This document shows, piece after piece, positions 45,128 through 56,092 of a DNA stretch of 64,000 nucleotides. Position 1 is the stretch's first letter, and each line of letters starts with the position of its first letter. The notes below the pieces were generated by a model. It saw only the letters and a program-made list of their open reading frames with translations, was not told the DNA's origin and made no database searches. The translations under genes and the position numbers were made by a program. Origin of the DNA: Pseudosulfitobacter pseudonitzschiae (GTDB lineage: Bacteria > Pseudomonadota > Alphaproteobacteria > Rhodobacterales > Rhodobacteraceae); NCBI RefSeq assembly GCF_002222635.1, contig NZ_CP022415.1, positions 434,001 through 498,000 of the forward strand, given 5' to 3'.

Positions 45128-46401
45128 TATGCCACCGCCTTTTTCCAAGGCTGGCTTTTGAACCAGCCAGCGCCATAAGCCGTGGCGACCAGCACAGCGC
45201 CTCCGGCAAGATTGATCAACAGGGTGGGCAGAATGCGATGGTCGGTCACATCTATGCCAAAGCCCATCAGTCGCGCGATGAACATGCTGACCACAAAGAC
45301 GGCCAGCGATTGTTGGCCGACCTTCAGGATGATCTTCACCAGACCGTCCCAGACCTGCGCCAGAACGCCTGCGCCGCGCGCCATCAGGCGGGCACCTTTG
45401 TCGCCCGCAATGACCCACGCCAGATAGGCCAGCGCCAGAAAATGCAGATACCGCAGCGGGGCAAAGGCCGTTTTGTCGAACCATGCAGCGTTGTTGGTAC
45501 GCCACTGCTCGACCCACTGCAGGTCGAATTCACGTATGCCCACGTCCGACAGCGGCACGTTGCCCACAACGACCACTGTCGCCAGCAGCACCAGCATCAT
45601 CGACACCGGCGGCTTGGGCAGCCAACCGCGCATGAATGCGAAACCGGTAAAGAATATCAGCTGCCAGCCGAACGGGTTGAAGAACCAGTTCCGGTCTGTC
45701 CACGGCTCTGCGGGCAGAGCCAAATGCCACGCGTCCAATCCGACGGCCTGCATCAAGGTCTCCTGCGCCAACAGCCATACACACAGCACGAACGCTGAAA
45801 CTGAATAAAAGTTCATTCGCGCCAACAGCATGATGATCGGCATAAACAGCAAAACGATCATATACATAGGCAAAATGTCAAAATAGTTAGGCACATAGCG
45901 CAGGGTCATGAAGCTGAGAAAAATGTCGGGATTGGTCCATTTTTCGCTTTCGACAAAGAGCGGCCACAGGTTCAACTGGCCCCAATAGTTCATTCCGGTG
46001 ATATCCAGATCGGTCAACCAGACGGTCAATGCTAAGGTGGCGCAAAACAGGCCGACATGCGCCCAATAGACCTGCCAGACGCGGAACAGCACCCGTGCGC
46101 TGCCCAGTTTCCAGCCCACGCGATCAAAGCCGCCGCCAAAGGCGATGGCGCTGGCCATGCCCGAGCAGAACACGAAAATCTCGGTGGCATCGGAAAAACC
46201 CCAGCGCGCGGGGATCCAGCTGGCCAGAAAATTGCCGGGTGTATGCGCGACAAGGATGATGAACATCGCAATGCCACGGAAGAAATCAAGACGCAGGTCG
46301 CGCACACGCACGGCCCCGGACGCGGGTCCGGCTGGGGCGGGGGCAGAGCTGCGGGAGGAAGGTGTGGTCATCGTATCGGGCGCGGTCGGTGAATATGTCA
46401 T
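45127..46401 (-). CDS. opgC: OpgC protein (glucan modification acyltransferase)
   Basis: 424 aa with about ten membrane helices. The N-terminal part RDLRLDFFRGIAMFIILVAH is the OpgC/acyltransferase-3-like opening, and TPGNFLASWIPARWGFSDAT follows. OpgC adds succinyl groups to periplasmic glucans. First gene of the opgC-opgG-opgH operon; a Ser/Ala/Pro-rich 30-residue N-terminal stretch precedes the first helix and the true start could be the ATG 10 codons in. Confidence 0.93.
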   Translation of the reverse strand: MTYSPTAPDTMTTPSSRSSAPAPAGPASGAVRVRDLRLDFFRGIAMFIILVAHTPGNFLASWIPARWGFSDATEIFVFCSGMASAIAFGGGFDRVGWKLGSARVLFRVWQVYWAHVGLFCATLALTVWLTDLDITGMNYWGQLNLWPLFVESEKWTNPDIFLSFMTLRYVPNYFDILPMYMIVLLFMPIIMLLARMNFYSVSAFVLCVWLLAQETLMQAVGLDAWHLALPAEPWTDRNWFFNPFGWQLIFFTGFAFMRGWLPKPPVSMMLVLLATVVVVGNVPLSDVGIREFDLQWVEQWRTNNAAWFDKTAFAPLRYLHFLALAYLAWVIAGDKGARLMARGAGVLAQVWDGLVKIILKVGQQSLAVFVVSMFIARLMGFGIDVTDHRILPTLLINLAGGAVLVATAYGAGWFKSQPWKKAVA

Positions 46402-46448
46402 CAGCGCCTCTTAATCCGCATCGTGCCGGTTGTCTTCATTGACTATTC

Positions 46449-47795
46449 TCATTGGGCGGCAATACGCCGTGCATTGGAAATCGACGCCGCGCGGGTCTGG
46501 GCGAACCGGTCCTGATGACCGCCCCGCTGGGCCGTCCGCTGCGCCAGAATCTGGGCTGTACGCTCAACCCGACCGGCGCGCAATCCGGCATCTATCGTCA
46601 TGCGTTCAAAGACGTCACGCTGGGCGTGGCTGCCGCCGATGGAAGGCATTGCAGCGCGTGCTGACGCAAGGTTTTGAAACGCCTGATCCCAATGTCCTTC
46701 GGCAAAGGCGCTAAGGCCCGCAATCGCCGCCAGCCCAGGATTTGCGACCCGTAGGGCCATTTCCCCCTGACGGATCGCATCGCGGGCAAAGCGGGCGCAC
46801 ATCGCGTCGGCGGCGTCGCCTTTTTGGGCACCTGACAGGGCCAGCATGTAATGCAGATCGGCAAACACCAGACAGCCGTCTTCGACCCGCGCCTCGGAAA
46901 AGGCGGCCAGTTCGTCCCAGCGGTCGCGCACGTCCAGCCCCTCCAGTTCCAGGCGCATCAGCAGCGATGTGGCATTGGCGATGTCGCGGTAGTCGTCGGT
47001 TTTCTCGGCGCGGATCTGATCATCATAAAGTGCCAGAGCGATGTCCGTCTCGCCCCTGTCCATGTGCAGCAACGCCTTGTGCCACCAGACGTGGTAGCGA
47101 AAGTTGTTGCAGTGATCCCATGCGCCTTTGTGGTCTTCGATCAGGGTGATGCCCGAATCGGGTCGCGCCGTCATGTCGAACACATGCGCCACTGCGTGCA
47201 GGCCCCATGCGTCGTCGGGCGCAAGGTCCAGCCCTTGCAATCCGGTGCGTTCGGCGGCGGCGTAGTCGCCGGTTTCCTCAAGCGTAAAGGCGTGACAGCC
47301 CAGCAGATAGCCACGCAGCGGATGGTCGCGGTGGGCATCCATCACCGCCTCGACCGAGGCGCGCATGCCGCGCGCATCGCCCAGCACAAAGCGGATGGCG
47401 TGGCTGACCTTGGCCGACAGCGTGTCGCGGGGTTGCAGACGCAATGCTGCTTCCATCGCGGCCACGGCCCCCGATGGCCGTCCCTGCAACCATTCCCCCA
47501 AGGCCTGCACCCACAGCTTTTCGCGCGGCGCAGCGCCGGTGCGGCCCAACGCGGCCAGCGCGGCCTTGTGTGCATCGCGGGCCACCGCGATCAGTTCGGC
47601 GCGTCCCATCATCAGCGAAAACACCCCCCGTGCGGCGTGTCCCATCGCAAAGTCGGGTGTATCCTCAAGCACTTTGCCCAGATGCACCGGAGTCTGGGTG
47701 CCATGCGACAGAAAGCCGGTGATGACTCGGTTCCAATGGTCCACCAGAACAGGATCGTTCAGCGAGACGGGGCTGTCGCATATGTCGTTGCGCAT
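46449..47795 (-). CDS. TTC38-like tetratricopeptide repeat protein
   Basis: 448 aa from the ATG at 47795, chosen because AAGGTG lies 7 nt upstream; a GTG three codons earlier is the alternative. Helical repeats run through the whole length. Blocks such as DTPDFAMGHAARGVFSLMMG, HAVAHVFDMTARPDSGI and FRYHVWWHKALLHMDRG match the bacterial relatives of tetratricopeptide repeat protein 38. No signal peptide or catalytic motif is seen; function unknown. A perfect 7-bp hairpin lies 20 nt before the start. The opg operon follows after 47 nt. Confidence 0.85.
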   Translation of the reverse strand: MRNDICDSPVSLNDPVLVDHWNRVITGFLSHGTQTPVHLGKVLEDTPDFAMGHAARGVFSLMMGRAELIAVARDAHKAALAALGRTGAAPREKLWVQALGEWLQGRPSGAVAAMEAALRLQPRDTLSAKVSHAIRFVLGDARGMRASVEAVMDAHRDHPLRGYLLGCHAFTLEETGDYAAAERTGLQGLDLAPDDAWGLHAVAHVFDMTARPDSGITLIEDHKGAWDHCNNFRYHVWWHKALLHMDRGETDIALALYDDQIRAEKTDDYRDIANATSLLMRLELEGLDVRDRWDELAAFSEARVEDGCLVFADLHYMLALSGAQKGDAADAMCARFARDAIRQGEMALRVANPGLAAIAGLSAFAEGHWDQAFQNLASARAAMPSIGGSHAQRDVFERMTIDAGLRAGRVERTAQILAQRTAQRGGHQDRFAQTRAASISNARRIAAQ

Positions 47796-47814
47796 TTCGG
47801 GCACCTTGTTTGAG

Positions 47815-47831
47815 GCACGGCGAGGCCGTGC
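47815..47831 (-). promoter_or_regulatory. Hairpin in the TPR-gene leader
   Basis: GCACGGC (47815-47821) and GCCGTGC (47825-47831) form a perfect 7-bp stem with a GAG loop, 19 nt before the start codon and just behind the AAGGTG ribosome site. Confidence 0.4.
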
Positions 47832-47865
47832 GGTGCCTGTAACTTACCTATAATTTGTACGGCTG

Positions 47866-47906
47866 CGCGGGCGTCACACGCAACTGTGACAGCCCGCGTC
47901 CCTTTT
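47866..47906 (+). terminator. Terminator-like hairpin with T-tract on the strand opposite to both flanking genes
   Basis: CGCGGGC-GTCACA (47866-47878) pairs with TGTGAC-A-GCCCGCG (47885-47898, one bulged A), followed by CCC and TTTTT (47902-47906) on the plus strand. Both neighbours are on the minus strand. TATAAT at 47849-47854 could start a very short plus-strand RNA. It may simply end the CoA-transferase transcript in the other direction. Confidence 0.4.
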
Positions 47907-47966
47907 TGTGAGGACAGGCAGGTGTTTTGCAATATTTCCCCCTGAAACTGTCCTGACACGGCGGGT

Positions 47967-49169
47967 TCAGCGCGACCTGTCGCGTGCGATGCGCAGCATT
48001 TGTAACACGGCGTCGGTGTCTTGCCCGAATGACGGCGGCGCGCGACGGTAGGTGACGGGTGTCGCCGACAGCTTTAGCGGATTGCCCAGCAGGCGCACTT
48101 GGCCGTCTGCCACGCCGTCGCAGGGCACGCCGACCACAGCGCCGCGTGCGTGCGCCTGATCGGAAGTCAACGCCTCGGCCACGGTGTGGATCGGACCAAC
48201 GGGCACTTTGACCGCGTGCAGACGTGTCATCACGTCATTCCGGCTGAGCGACTTCAACGCCGGAGACATCAGCGGCATCAGAGCTGCGCGGTTCTCGATC
48301 CGGTGCTGGTTGGTGTCAAATCGCGGATCATCGCTGAGCCCTGCCAGCCCCACGGCATCGCAAAACCGCGCAAATTGCGCGTCGTTGCCGACGGCCAGCA
48401 GAATGTGGCCATCGCTGCATTCGAACGAGTCATAAGGCACAATATTGGGGTGCGCATTGCCGCGCCGTTCAGGTGCCTGACCGCTTGTCAGGTAGTTGGT
48501 GCCCTCGTTGACCAGCCACGCCATCTGCGTGTCCACCAAACTCAGGTCGATGTGTTGGCCTGCGCCCGTGCGGTCGCGGTGGCGCAGCGCGGCCAGAATG
48601 CCGACGGTCGCGTACATGCCGCACATTACGTCGGCAATGCCCACGCCCACCTTCATCGGTGCGCCTTGCGGATCGCCAGTCAGCGACATGATCCCGCCAT
48701 AGCCCTGCGCCATCAGGTCATAGCCGGGTTGGGCGCGGTTCGGCCCCGTCTGGCCAAAGCCGCTGATCGAACAATAGACCAGACCGGGGTGTTTTTTCAG
48801 CAAGCTCGTGTGATCCAGCCCGTATTTCACCAGCCCGTCCGGTTTGTAGTTTTCAATCACCACATCGGCGCGCGCCGCCAACTGGCGGACGGTATCCTGA
48901 CCTGCGTCGGTGGACAGATCGGCGGCGATGGAGAATTTGTTGCGGTTGGCAGCCATGAAATAGGCCGACAGGTCGGTGGGGTTGCCCTGCGGGTCGCGGG
49001 CATAGGTCGGCCCCCAGCCACGGGTGTCGTCGCCACCCGATTTGGGATTCTCGACCTTGATGATTGTGGCCCCCAGATCGCCCAACAGTTGGGTGGCAGT
49101 GGGTCCGGCCAGAATACGGGTAAGGTCGAGGACAAACAGTCCGTCAAGCGCGCCTTCAGATTTTTCCAT
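47967..49169 (-). CDS. CaiB/BaiF family (class III) CoA-transferase
   Basis: 400 aa; of two adjacent ATGs the second (49169) is better spaced from AGGAG (6 nt). The N-terminal block LFVLDLTRILAGPTATQLLG, then IIKVENPKSGGDDTRGWGP, VIENYKPDG and YCSISGFGQTGPNR are class III CoA-transferase marks; the catalytic Asp is expected in LSLVDTQMAWLVNEG. Dicarboxylate transferases such as glutarate or mesaconate types look closest. It overlaps the end of a ThDP-enzyme gene, so the two work from one transcript, but the substrate is unknown. Confidence 0.88.
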   Translation of the reverse strand: MEKSEGALDGLFVLDLTRILAGPTATQLLGDLGATIIKVENPKSGGDDTRGWGPTYARDPQGNPTDLSAYFMAANRNKFSIAADLSTDAGQDTVRQLAARADVVIENYKPDGLVKYGLDHTSLLKKHPGLVYCSISGFGQTGPNRAQPGYDLMAQGYGGIMSLTGDPQGAPMKVGVGIADVMCGMYATVGILAALRHRDRTGAGQHIDLSLVDTQMAWLVNEGTNYLTSGQAPERRGNAHPNIVPYDSFECSDGHILLAVGNDAQFARFCDAVGLAGLSDDPRFDTNQHRIENRAALMPLMSPALKSLSRNDVMTRLHAVKVPVGPIHTVAEALTSDQAHARGAVVGVPCDGVADGQVRLLGNPLKLSATPVTYRRAPPSFGQDTDAVLQMLRIARDRSR

Positions 49170-50766
49170 CATAGGCTCCTTTTTCGATATGGGCGGCGAT
49201 CACGGTAAAGGTGTCGGCCTTTTGGGCGGCGCTCAGGGCGGCCTGCAATCCGGCGCGGCTGCGCACGTCGATGCCTGCCCCCCCGAAGGCGCGACCGATG
49301 GCGGCAAAGTCGTGAGTGCCAAAGTCGACGCCGTGGTTGCCCAACTGCCGCTGCCGCTGTTTCAGTTCGATCAGCGCCAGCGAGGCATCGACAAAGACCA
49401 CAAAGATGCAGCGCAGGTTCAGTTCTTTTGCAGTCGCCAACTCGCCCGCAACCATCAAAAAGCCCGCGTCGCCGCTGAAACTGACCACGGTGCGCTCGGG
49501 CGATGCCAAAGCAGCCCCCATCGCCAGCGGCACCGCACAGCCCATCGTACACAAAGCCGAGGACTGCATCAGCGCGCGCGGCGCGTAGCATTGCCACATC
49601 TGGCTGAGCAGAATGCGGTGCGCACCGCTGTCTGCGGTGGCCAGCGTGTCGCGGGGCAGGGCGCTGCGACAGGTGGCGACGATGGCGGCGGGCCCCCAGT
49701 CTTCGTCCGCTGGAAAGGATGCGGCCAGTGCGGCCTTTGCTGTGGCCACTTCGCCGCCCGTCCATGTGTTGCGTGGAGTTGCGGCCTGCATCAATGCAGC
49801 GACAGTGGCACGGACCGATCCGACGATGTTGACGGTGGACTGGTGCATATAGTGGTGGTTTGGCACCGCTGTCACCTCGACCACGCGCTGCGATGTGCTG
49901 TCCCAGACATCGCGCCAGCCGGTACGCATCTCGATCGGGTCATAGCCCAGACACAACACCAGATCGGCGCTTTGGACAAAGGGCAGCAGCGTCTTGTCAG
50001 CCAGAGGTGACAGACCCGCACCGCCCAAGGACAGCGGGTCATCCTCGGGTAACATACCTTTGGCCTTGTAGGTGGTGATCACTGGCACAACAAAGCGCTG
50101 CGCCAATCCGGCCACATCTGCGCCATCGTTCAGCGCATCGACACCGGCAAGGATGACAGGGCGGGCTGCCTGCGACAGCCAGGCCGCGACCTGTTCCAGC
50201 GTGGCGGTGTCGGGCACCACATTGGCGGCGACGGCGCGGGGCGTGGGTGTTGTGGCGGGCACCTGCGCATCGGCCACGCGGATCGGAATGTCGATGAACA
50301 CCGGTCCGGGCTGGCCTTCGGTTGCGATACCCACGGCCTTGTCCGGGATGATATGGGCCGCACCCGCATCCAGCAGGAATGTCGCTTTGGTGATCGGGGC
50401 AAAGACCGCGCGCTGGTCGAGAACCTGATGGGTATAGGTTTGTGCCTCGTTCGCATCGACGGCACCGGCCAGCACAATCAATGGCACGCGATCTTGCAGC
50501 GCATTGGCCACCGCGTTCACCCCGTTCAGCACGCCGGGGCCGACCGTGGCCACCAGAACAGCCGGCGCACCGGTGCGATGCCATGCGCCCTCGGCCATAA
50601 AGGCCGCTGCGTTTTCGTGTTTGCACAGGATAAACCGGATGCCGGCCGCCTCAAGCGCGTCCACCATCGTCAGAACCTCGCCCCCCGGCATGCCAAAAGC
50701 CATCCGGCATCCGGCGGCAAAAAGCCTGCGTGCCACTGCGTCTGCGGCCCTGATCGTCTTGGTCAT
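49156..50766 (-). CDS. Thiamine-diphosphate-dependent enzyme (acetolactate synthase-like)
   Basis: 536 aa with the three-domain ThDP layout: N-terminal pyrimidine-binding domain (GMPGGEVLTMVDALE, catalytic Glu in LCKHENAAAFMAEG), a central domain (about 185-320), and a C-terminal diphosphate domain. The metal motif starts GDAGFLMVAGELATAKELNL and ends FVDASLALIELKQ, so the usual GDG...NN has become GDA...VD. The Asp can still bind Mg, but the change sets it apart from true acetolactate synthases. It is coupled to a CoA-transferase gene; the reaction is unknown. Start at 50766 with GAGGGTG upstream. Confidence 0.82.
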   Translation of the reverse strand: MTKTIRAADAVARRLFAAGCRMAFGMPGGEVLTMVDALEAAGIRFILCKHENAAAFMAEGAWHRTGAPAVLVATVGPGVLNGVNAVANALQDRVPLIVLAGAVDANEAQTYTHQVLDQRAVFAPITKATFLLDAGAAHIIPDKAVGIATEGQPGPVFIDIPIRVADAQVPATTPTPRAVAANVVPDTATLEQVAAWLSQAARPVILAGVDALNDGADVAGLAQRFVVPVITTYKAKGMLPEDDPLSLGGAGLSPLADKTLLPFVQSADLVLCLGYDPIEMRTGWRDVWDSTSQRVVEVTAVPNHHYMHQSTVNIVGSVRATVAALMQAATPRNTWTGGEVATAKAALAASFPADEDWGPAAIVATCRSALPRDTLATADSGAHRILLSQMWQCYAPRALMQSSALCTMGCAVPLAMGAALASPERTVVSFSGDAGFLMVAGELATAKELNLRCIFVVFVDASLALIELKQRQRQLGNHGVDFGTHDFAAIGRAFGGAGIDVRSRAGLQAALSAAQKADTFTVIAAHIEKGAYDGKI

Positions 50767-50866
50767 CACACCCTCAATTCTGGTTTCACGTGACTTTGCA
50801 TTCGGGTGGGCGGGGGCGCAACTCACCATCCCGCCAGCTATGTGACAAGAAAGTTGAGAATACCTC

Positions 50867-50897
50867 TTGACCTTCCAGCAGTGGGAACCCTTATGTG
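50867..50897 (+). promoter_or_regulatory. MerR-type (CueR) copA promoter
   Basis: TTGACC (50867-50872) and TATGTG (50892-50897) are separated by 19 bp, the long spacer of MerR-family promoters. The spacer carries the CueR-like dyad core TTCC-N7-GGAA (50873-50887). The expected transcription start is at about 50903-50905. Confidence 0.78.
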
Positions 50898-50904
50898 CCG
50901 TGTC

Positions 50905-53309
<2,405 letters not shown>

Positions 53310-53313
<4 letters not shown>

Positions 53314-53696
53314 ATATTTCCCAAGTTTCCAGCGCCTCTGGCCTGCCGGCCAAAACGATCCGCTACTACGAGGACATCGGCCTGATCCGACCGGCCCGCA
53401 GCGCCAACGGCTATCGCGCCTTTTCCGAGCAGGACACCCACAAGCTGGCGTTTCTGTCGCGGGCGCGCTCGCTGGGGTTTTCGATCGAAGACTGCCGCAC
53501 CCTGCTGGCCCTGTGGGAAGACCGCAGCCGTGCCAGCGGTGATGTGCGCAAGCTGGCCACGGATCATCTGGCCGAGATTGATCGCAAGCTGGCCGAACTG
53601 TCCGAAATGCGCGACACGCTGGCCCATCTGGTGCAGTGCTGCGCAGGCGACGACCGCCCCGATTGCCCGATTATCGACAGTCTGGCAAAGAGTTGA
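53310..53696 (+). CDS. cueR: Cu(I)-responsive MerR-family regulator CueR
   Basis: 128 aa from a GTG that overlaps the copA stop (GTGA). The N-terminal winged helix reads NISQVSSASGLPAKTIRYYE and GYRAFSEQDTHKLAFLSRAR. A dimerisation helix follows, and the metal loop CAGDDRPDC supplies the two Cys, eight residues apart, as in CueR, with no extra Cys of ZntR/MerR type. It is predicted to bend the 19-bp-spaced copA promoter and switch it on with Cu(I), Ag(I) or Au(I). Being downstream of copA, it would be raised together with its target. Confidence 0.94.
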
Positions 53697-53704
53697 AACG
53701 CGGA

Positions 53705-53737
53705 CCTGCCGATGTTTGCAATGCGAACGTCGGCAGG
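53705..53737 (+). terminator. Hairpin after cueR
   Basis: CCTGCCGA (53705-53712) pairs with TCGGCAGG (53730-53737), with inner GTT/AAC pairing. It lies 9 nt after the cueR stop; there is no T-tract. Confidence 0.55.
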
Positions 53738-53764
53738 CAACCCGTTCTGGGCAATGCGTGAACG

Positions 53765-53791
53765 CAAAACGGCCCGACAACGTCGGACCGT
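53765..53791 (-). terminator. Terminator after gcrA
   Basis: On the minus strand ACGGTCCGAC pairs with GTCGGGCCGT (one G-U pair) around a 3-nt loop, then TTTT (53768-53765). It lies 28 nt after the gcrA stop and may also work for the plus strand. Confidence 0.75.
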
Positions 53792-53818
53792 TTCATTATC
53801 ATTCAAATGTGTCGCGGC

Positions 53819-54406
53819 TCAGCGCCGACGGTCGCGCCGCGACGACATCGGTTGGAACGCCACGCCCACGTGAGCTTCGCAATAGGGTTTGCCCGCCTGA
53901 ACCGGCAAGCCACAAAACCAGAAATCTTCGGTCGCAGGGTCACCCACAGGCCATTTGCAGGTGCGTTCGGTCAGTTCCATCAGGCTCAGGCGCTTGGCCT
54001 TTTTCTCGATCTCGCTGACTTTGGCCAGCGCCTCGGGGCTGATTTCGTTGGCCGAGGGCTGCGGTGGCAGGGGCTGGCCTGCTGGAATGATTTTGGCGCG
54101 GGCAGGCATCACCGCAAGACGGGTTTCCGGCACGGGCTCTTCTTGCGGCTTTGGCTCGGCTTTGGGCCTCGGCTTTGCTGCGGCTTCCATCTTGGGCTTG
54201 GCCTCGGTTTTGGGCGCAGGCTTGGCCTTGGGCTCGGCTTTGGCCGTTGTGCCGGTCCCGGCACGGTTCGACAGGCCCAGACGGTGGACCTTGCCGATTA
54301 CGGCGTTGCGGGTCACGCCGCCAAGTTCCTTGGCGATCTGGCTGGCCGACTGGCCCTCGCCCCACATCTTTTTCAGAAGTTCAACACGGTCGTCTGTCCA
54401 GGACAT
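53819..54406 (-). CDS. gcrA: GcrA family cell-cycle regulator
   Basis: 195 aa. The N-terminal helix-turn-helix (about 1-50: SWTDDRVELLKKMWGEGQSA, GVTRNAVIGKVHRLGL) recognises promoters near methylated GANTC sites with sigma-70. The middle (about 55-115) is a Lys/Pro/Ala/Glu-rich linker. The C-terminal part CKWPVGDP...FWFCG...YCEAH is the conserved Cys/His end that contacts sigma. It activates cell-cycle genes in alphaproteobacteria together with CtrA and CcrM. Monocistronic, with a terminator behind it. Confidence 0.95.
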   Translation of the reverse strand: MSWTDDRVELLKKMWGEGQSASQIAKELGGVTRNAVIGKVHRLGLSNRAGTGTTAKAEPKAKPAPKTEAKPKMEAAAKPRPKAEPKPQEEPVPETRLAVMPARAKIIPAGQPLPPQPSANEISPEALAKVSEIEKKAKRLSLMELTERTCKWPVGDPATEDFWFCGLPVQAGKPYCEAHVGVAFQPMSSRRDRRR

Positions 54407-54845
54407 GCAGGCTTTTCCTAGCTAAAAAGCGGCGCATCTCTGATGGCCGCTCCAATATCAATATCAGGGCTCTATTCTAATCACTCAGCATGGAGTTACA
54501 AGGCAAGAACCCCACTTACCCCGGATCAGCCCAGCGACGCCGGATTTGATCGGGCGCCATACAGGATGACAGGTCGGTCTTTGCACCGCAACCATGCGCC
54601 ACCACAGTCCGTGATGAAACCTCTTTCTTTCGCAAAAAACCTGCGCTAAAGATCGCGCCATGACAGCGACAGCACATATCATCTCTATCCGACGACGCAC
54701 CGCGTAACGTCCGCCCCCCGCGTGTTGCGGGATCGCTTCCGCCTGTCTTGCGCCAATTGGCACCCAATCCTTCAAATCTGTTGACCCTGCGGCCCGCGTC
54801 ATGCACCAAAGTGCTTCGCACCGCCCGTATCAAAGGACGATCACG
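54407..54845. other. Divergent gap between gcrA and argD
   Basis: 439 bp without a convincing gene. It must hold promoters for gcrA (left) and argD (right). On the plus strand TTTCTT-N17-TAAAGA near 54625-54653 is a possible promoter; CCCGC-N5-GCGGG at about 54717-54731 is a small hairpin. No GANTC cluster or CtrA full site was seen. Confidence 0.4.
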
Positions 54846-56015
54846 ATGATCCCCTCCGTTTTGCCGACCTATTCCCGTGCTCCTCTGAGCTTTGTCAAAG
54901 GCGAAGGCGCCTGGCTGATCGAGGCGGACGGCACACGATATCTCGACCTTGGGGCAGGGATTGCGGTGAACGTACTGGGCCACGCCAACCCGACGCTGGT
55001 CAGGGCGCTGACCGATCAGGCACAGGCGCTGTGGCATACCTCGAACCTTTACCAGATTCCGCAGCAACAGGCATTGGCGGACAAGTTGGTGGAGGCGACC
55101 TTTGCCGATACGGTGTTTTTCACCAACTCGGGCACCGAGGCCTGCGAACTGGCCGTCAAGATGGCGCGCAAGTACTGGTACGACAAAGACCAGAAAGACC
55201 GGGTCGAGATTATCACCTTTTCCGGTTCTTTCCACGGGCGCTCCGCCGCAGGTATCGCGGCGGCCGGCTCGGAGAAGATGGTCAAGGGCTTCGGTCCGGT
55301 CCTTGGCGGATTTGTCCACGTCGACTGGGGCGATCACGAGGCGCTGACTGCGGCAATCACCGACAAGACAGCGGCGATCCTGATCGAACCCGTGCAGGGC
55401 GAAGGCGGCATCCGCCCGCTGCCCGACCAGTGCCTGAAAGGGCTGCGTGATCTGTGTGACGAACACGGCATCCTGCTTGTTCTGGACGAAGTGCAATGCG
55501 GCGTGGGCCGCACGGGCAAGTTGTTTGCGCACGAATGGTCCGGCATCACCCCCGACATCATGATGGTCGCCAAAGGCATCGGCGGTGGCTTTCCTCTGGG
55601 GGCTGTGCTGGCCACAGAAGACGCTGCATCTGGCATGACGGCAGGCACACACGGATCGACCTATGGCGGCAACCCGTTGGGCTGCGCCGTGGGTTGTGCC
55701 GTTATGGACATCGTCTCCGACCCTGCCTTTCTGGCCGAGGTGAACCGTAAATCCGGTCTGTTGCGCCAGAAGCTCGAAGGGTTGGTTGCCAGCCACCCAG
55801 ACGTCTTCGAATCCGTGCGCGGTTCGGGCATGATGCTGGGCATCAAATGCAAGATGCCCAACACCGACGTCGTCGCCGCAGGCTACAAGGCTCGCGTCAT
55901 TACAGTGCCCGCAGCCGATAACGTGATCCGCTTGCTGCCTCCGCTCAACCTCACTGACGACGACATCGCCGAGGCTGTCACCCGTCTCGATGCCGCAGCT
56001 GCCAGCCTGTGCTGA
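54846..56015 (+). CDS. argD: Acetylornithine aminotransferase
   Basis: 389 aa from the ATG at 54846 with AAAGGA upstream. It is a fold-type I PLP enzyme of class III aminotransferases: FTNSGTEACELAVKMARKYW, EPVQGEGGIRP, LVLDEVQCGVGRTGKLFAHE, and the PLP Lys in MMVAKGIGGGFPLGAVLA. It converts N-acetylglutamate semialdehyde to N-acetylornithine. Co-oriented with argF 77 nt downstream, which supports argD over other omega-aminotransferases. The spacer holds a copy of the dispersed repeat. Confidence 0.93.
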   Translation: MIPSVLPTYSRAPLSFVKGEGAWLIEADGTRYLDLGAGIAVNVLGHANPTLVRALTDQAQALWHTSNLYQIPQQQALADKLVEATFADTVFFTNSGTEACELAVKMARKYWYDKDQKDRVEIITFSGSFHGRSAAGIAAAGSEKMVKGFGPVLGGFVHVDWGDHEALTAAITDKTAAILIEPVQGEGGIRPLPDQCLKGLRDLCDEHGILLVLDEVQCGVGRTGKLFAHEWSGITPDIMMVAKGIGGGFPLGAVLATEDAASGMTAGTHGSTYGGNPLGCAVGCAVMDIVSDPAFLAEVNRKSGLLRQKLEGLVASHPDVFESVRGSGMMLGIKCKMPNTDVVAAGYKARVITVPAADNVIRLLPPLNLTDDDIAEAVTRLDAAAASLC

Positions 56016-56017
56016 CC

Positions 56018-56065
56018 GGCTCTTTTGGCTAGAAATATCCCGAGGGTCCGGGGGCCACGCTCCCG
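56018..56065 (+). repeat. Dispersed intergenic repeat, copy C
   Basis: GGCTCTTTTGGCTAGAAATA followed by TCCCGAGGGTCCGGGGG; it lies between argD and argF, starting 3 nt after the argD stop. Confidence 0.65.
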
Positions 56066-56092
56066 ACCTTCGCCTATACAGAAAAATGACCA

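Noticed and set aside
54443-54649. 68-aa ORF in the gcrA-argD gap
   Set aside because: No ribosome site, unusual composition and no recognisable domain; the region is better read as promoter DNA.
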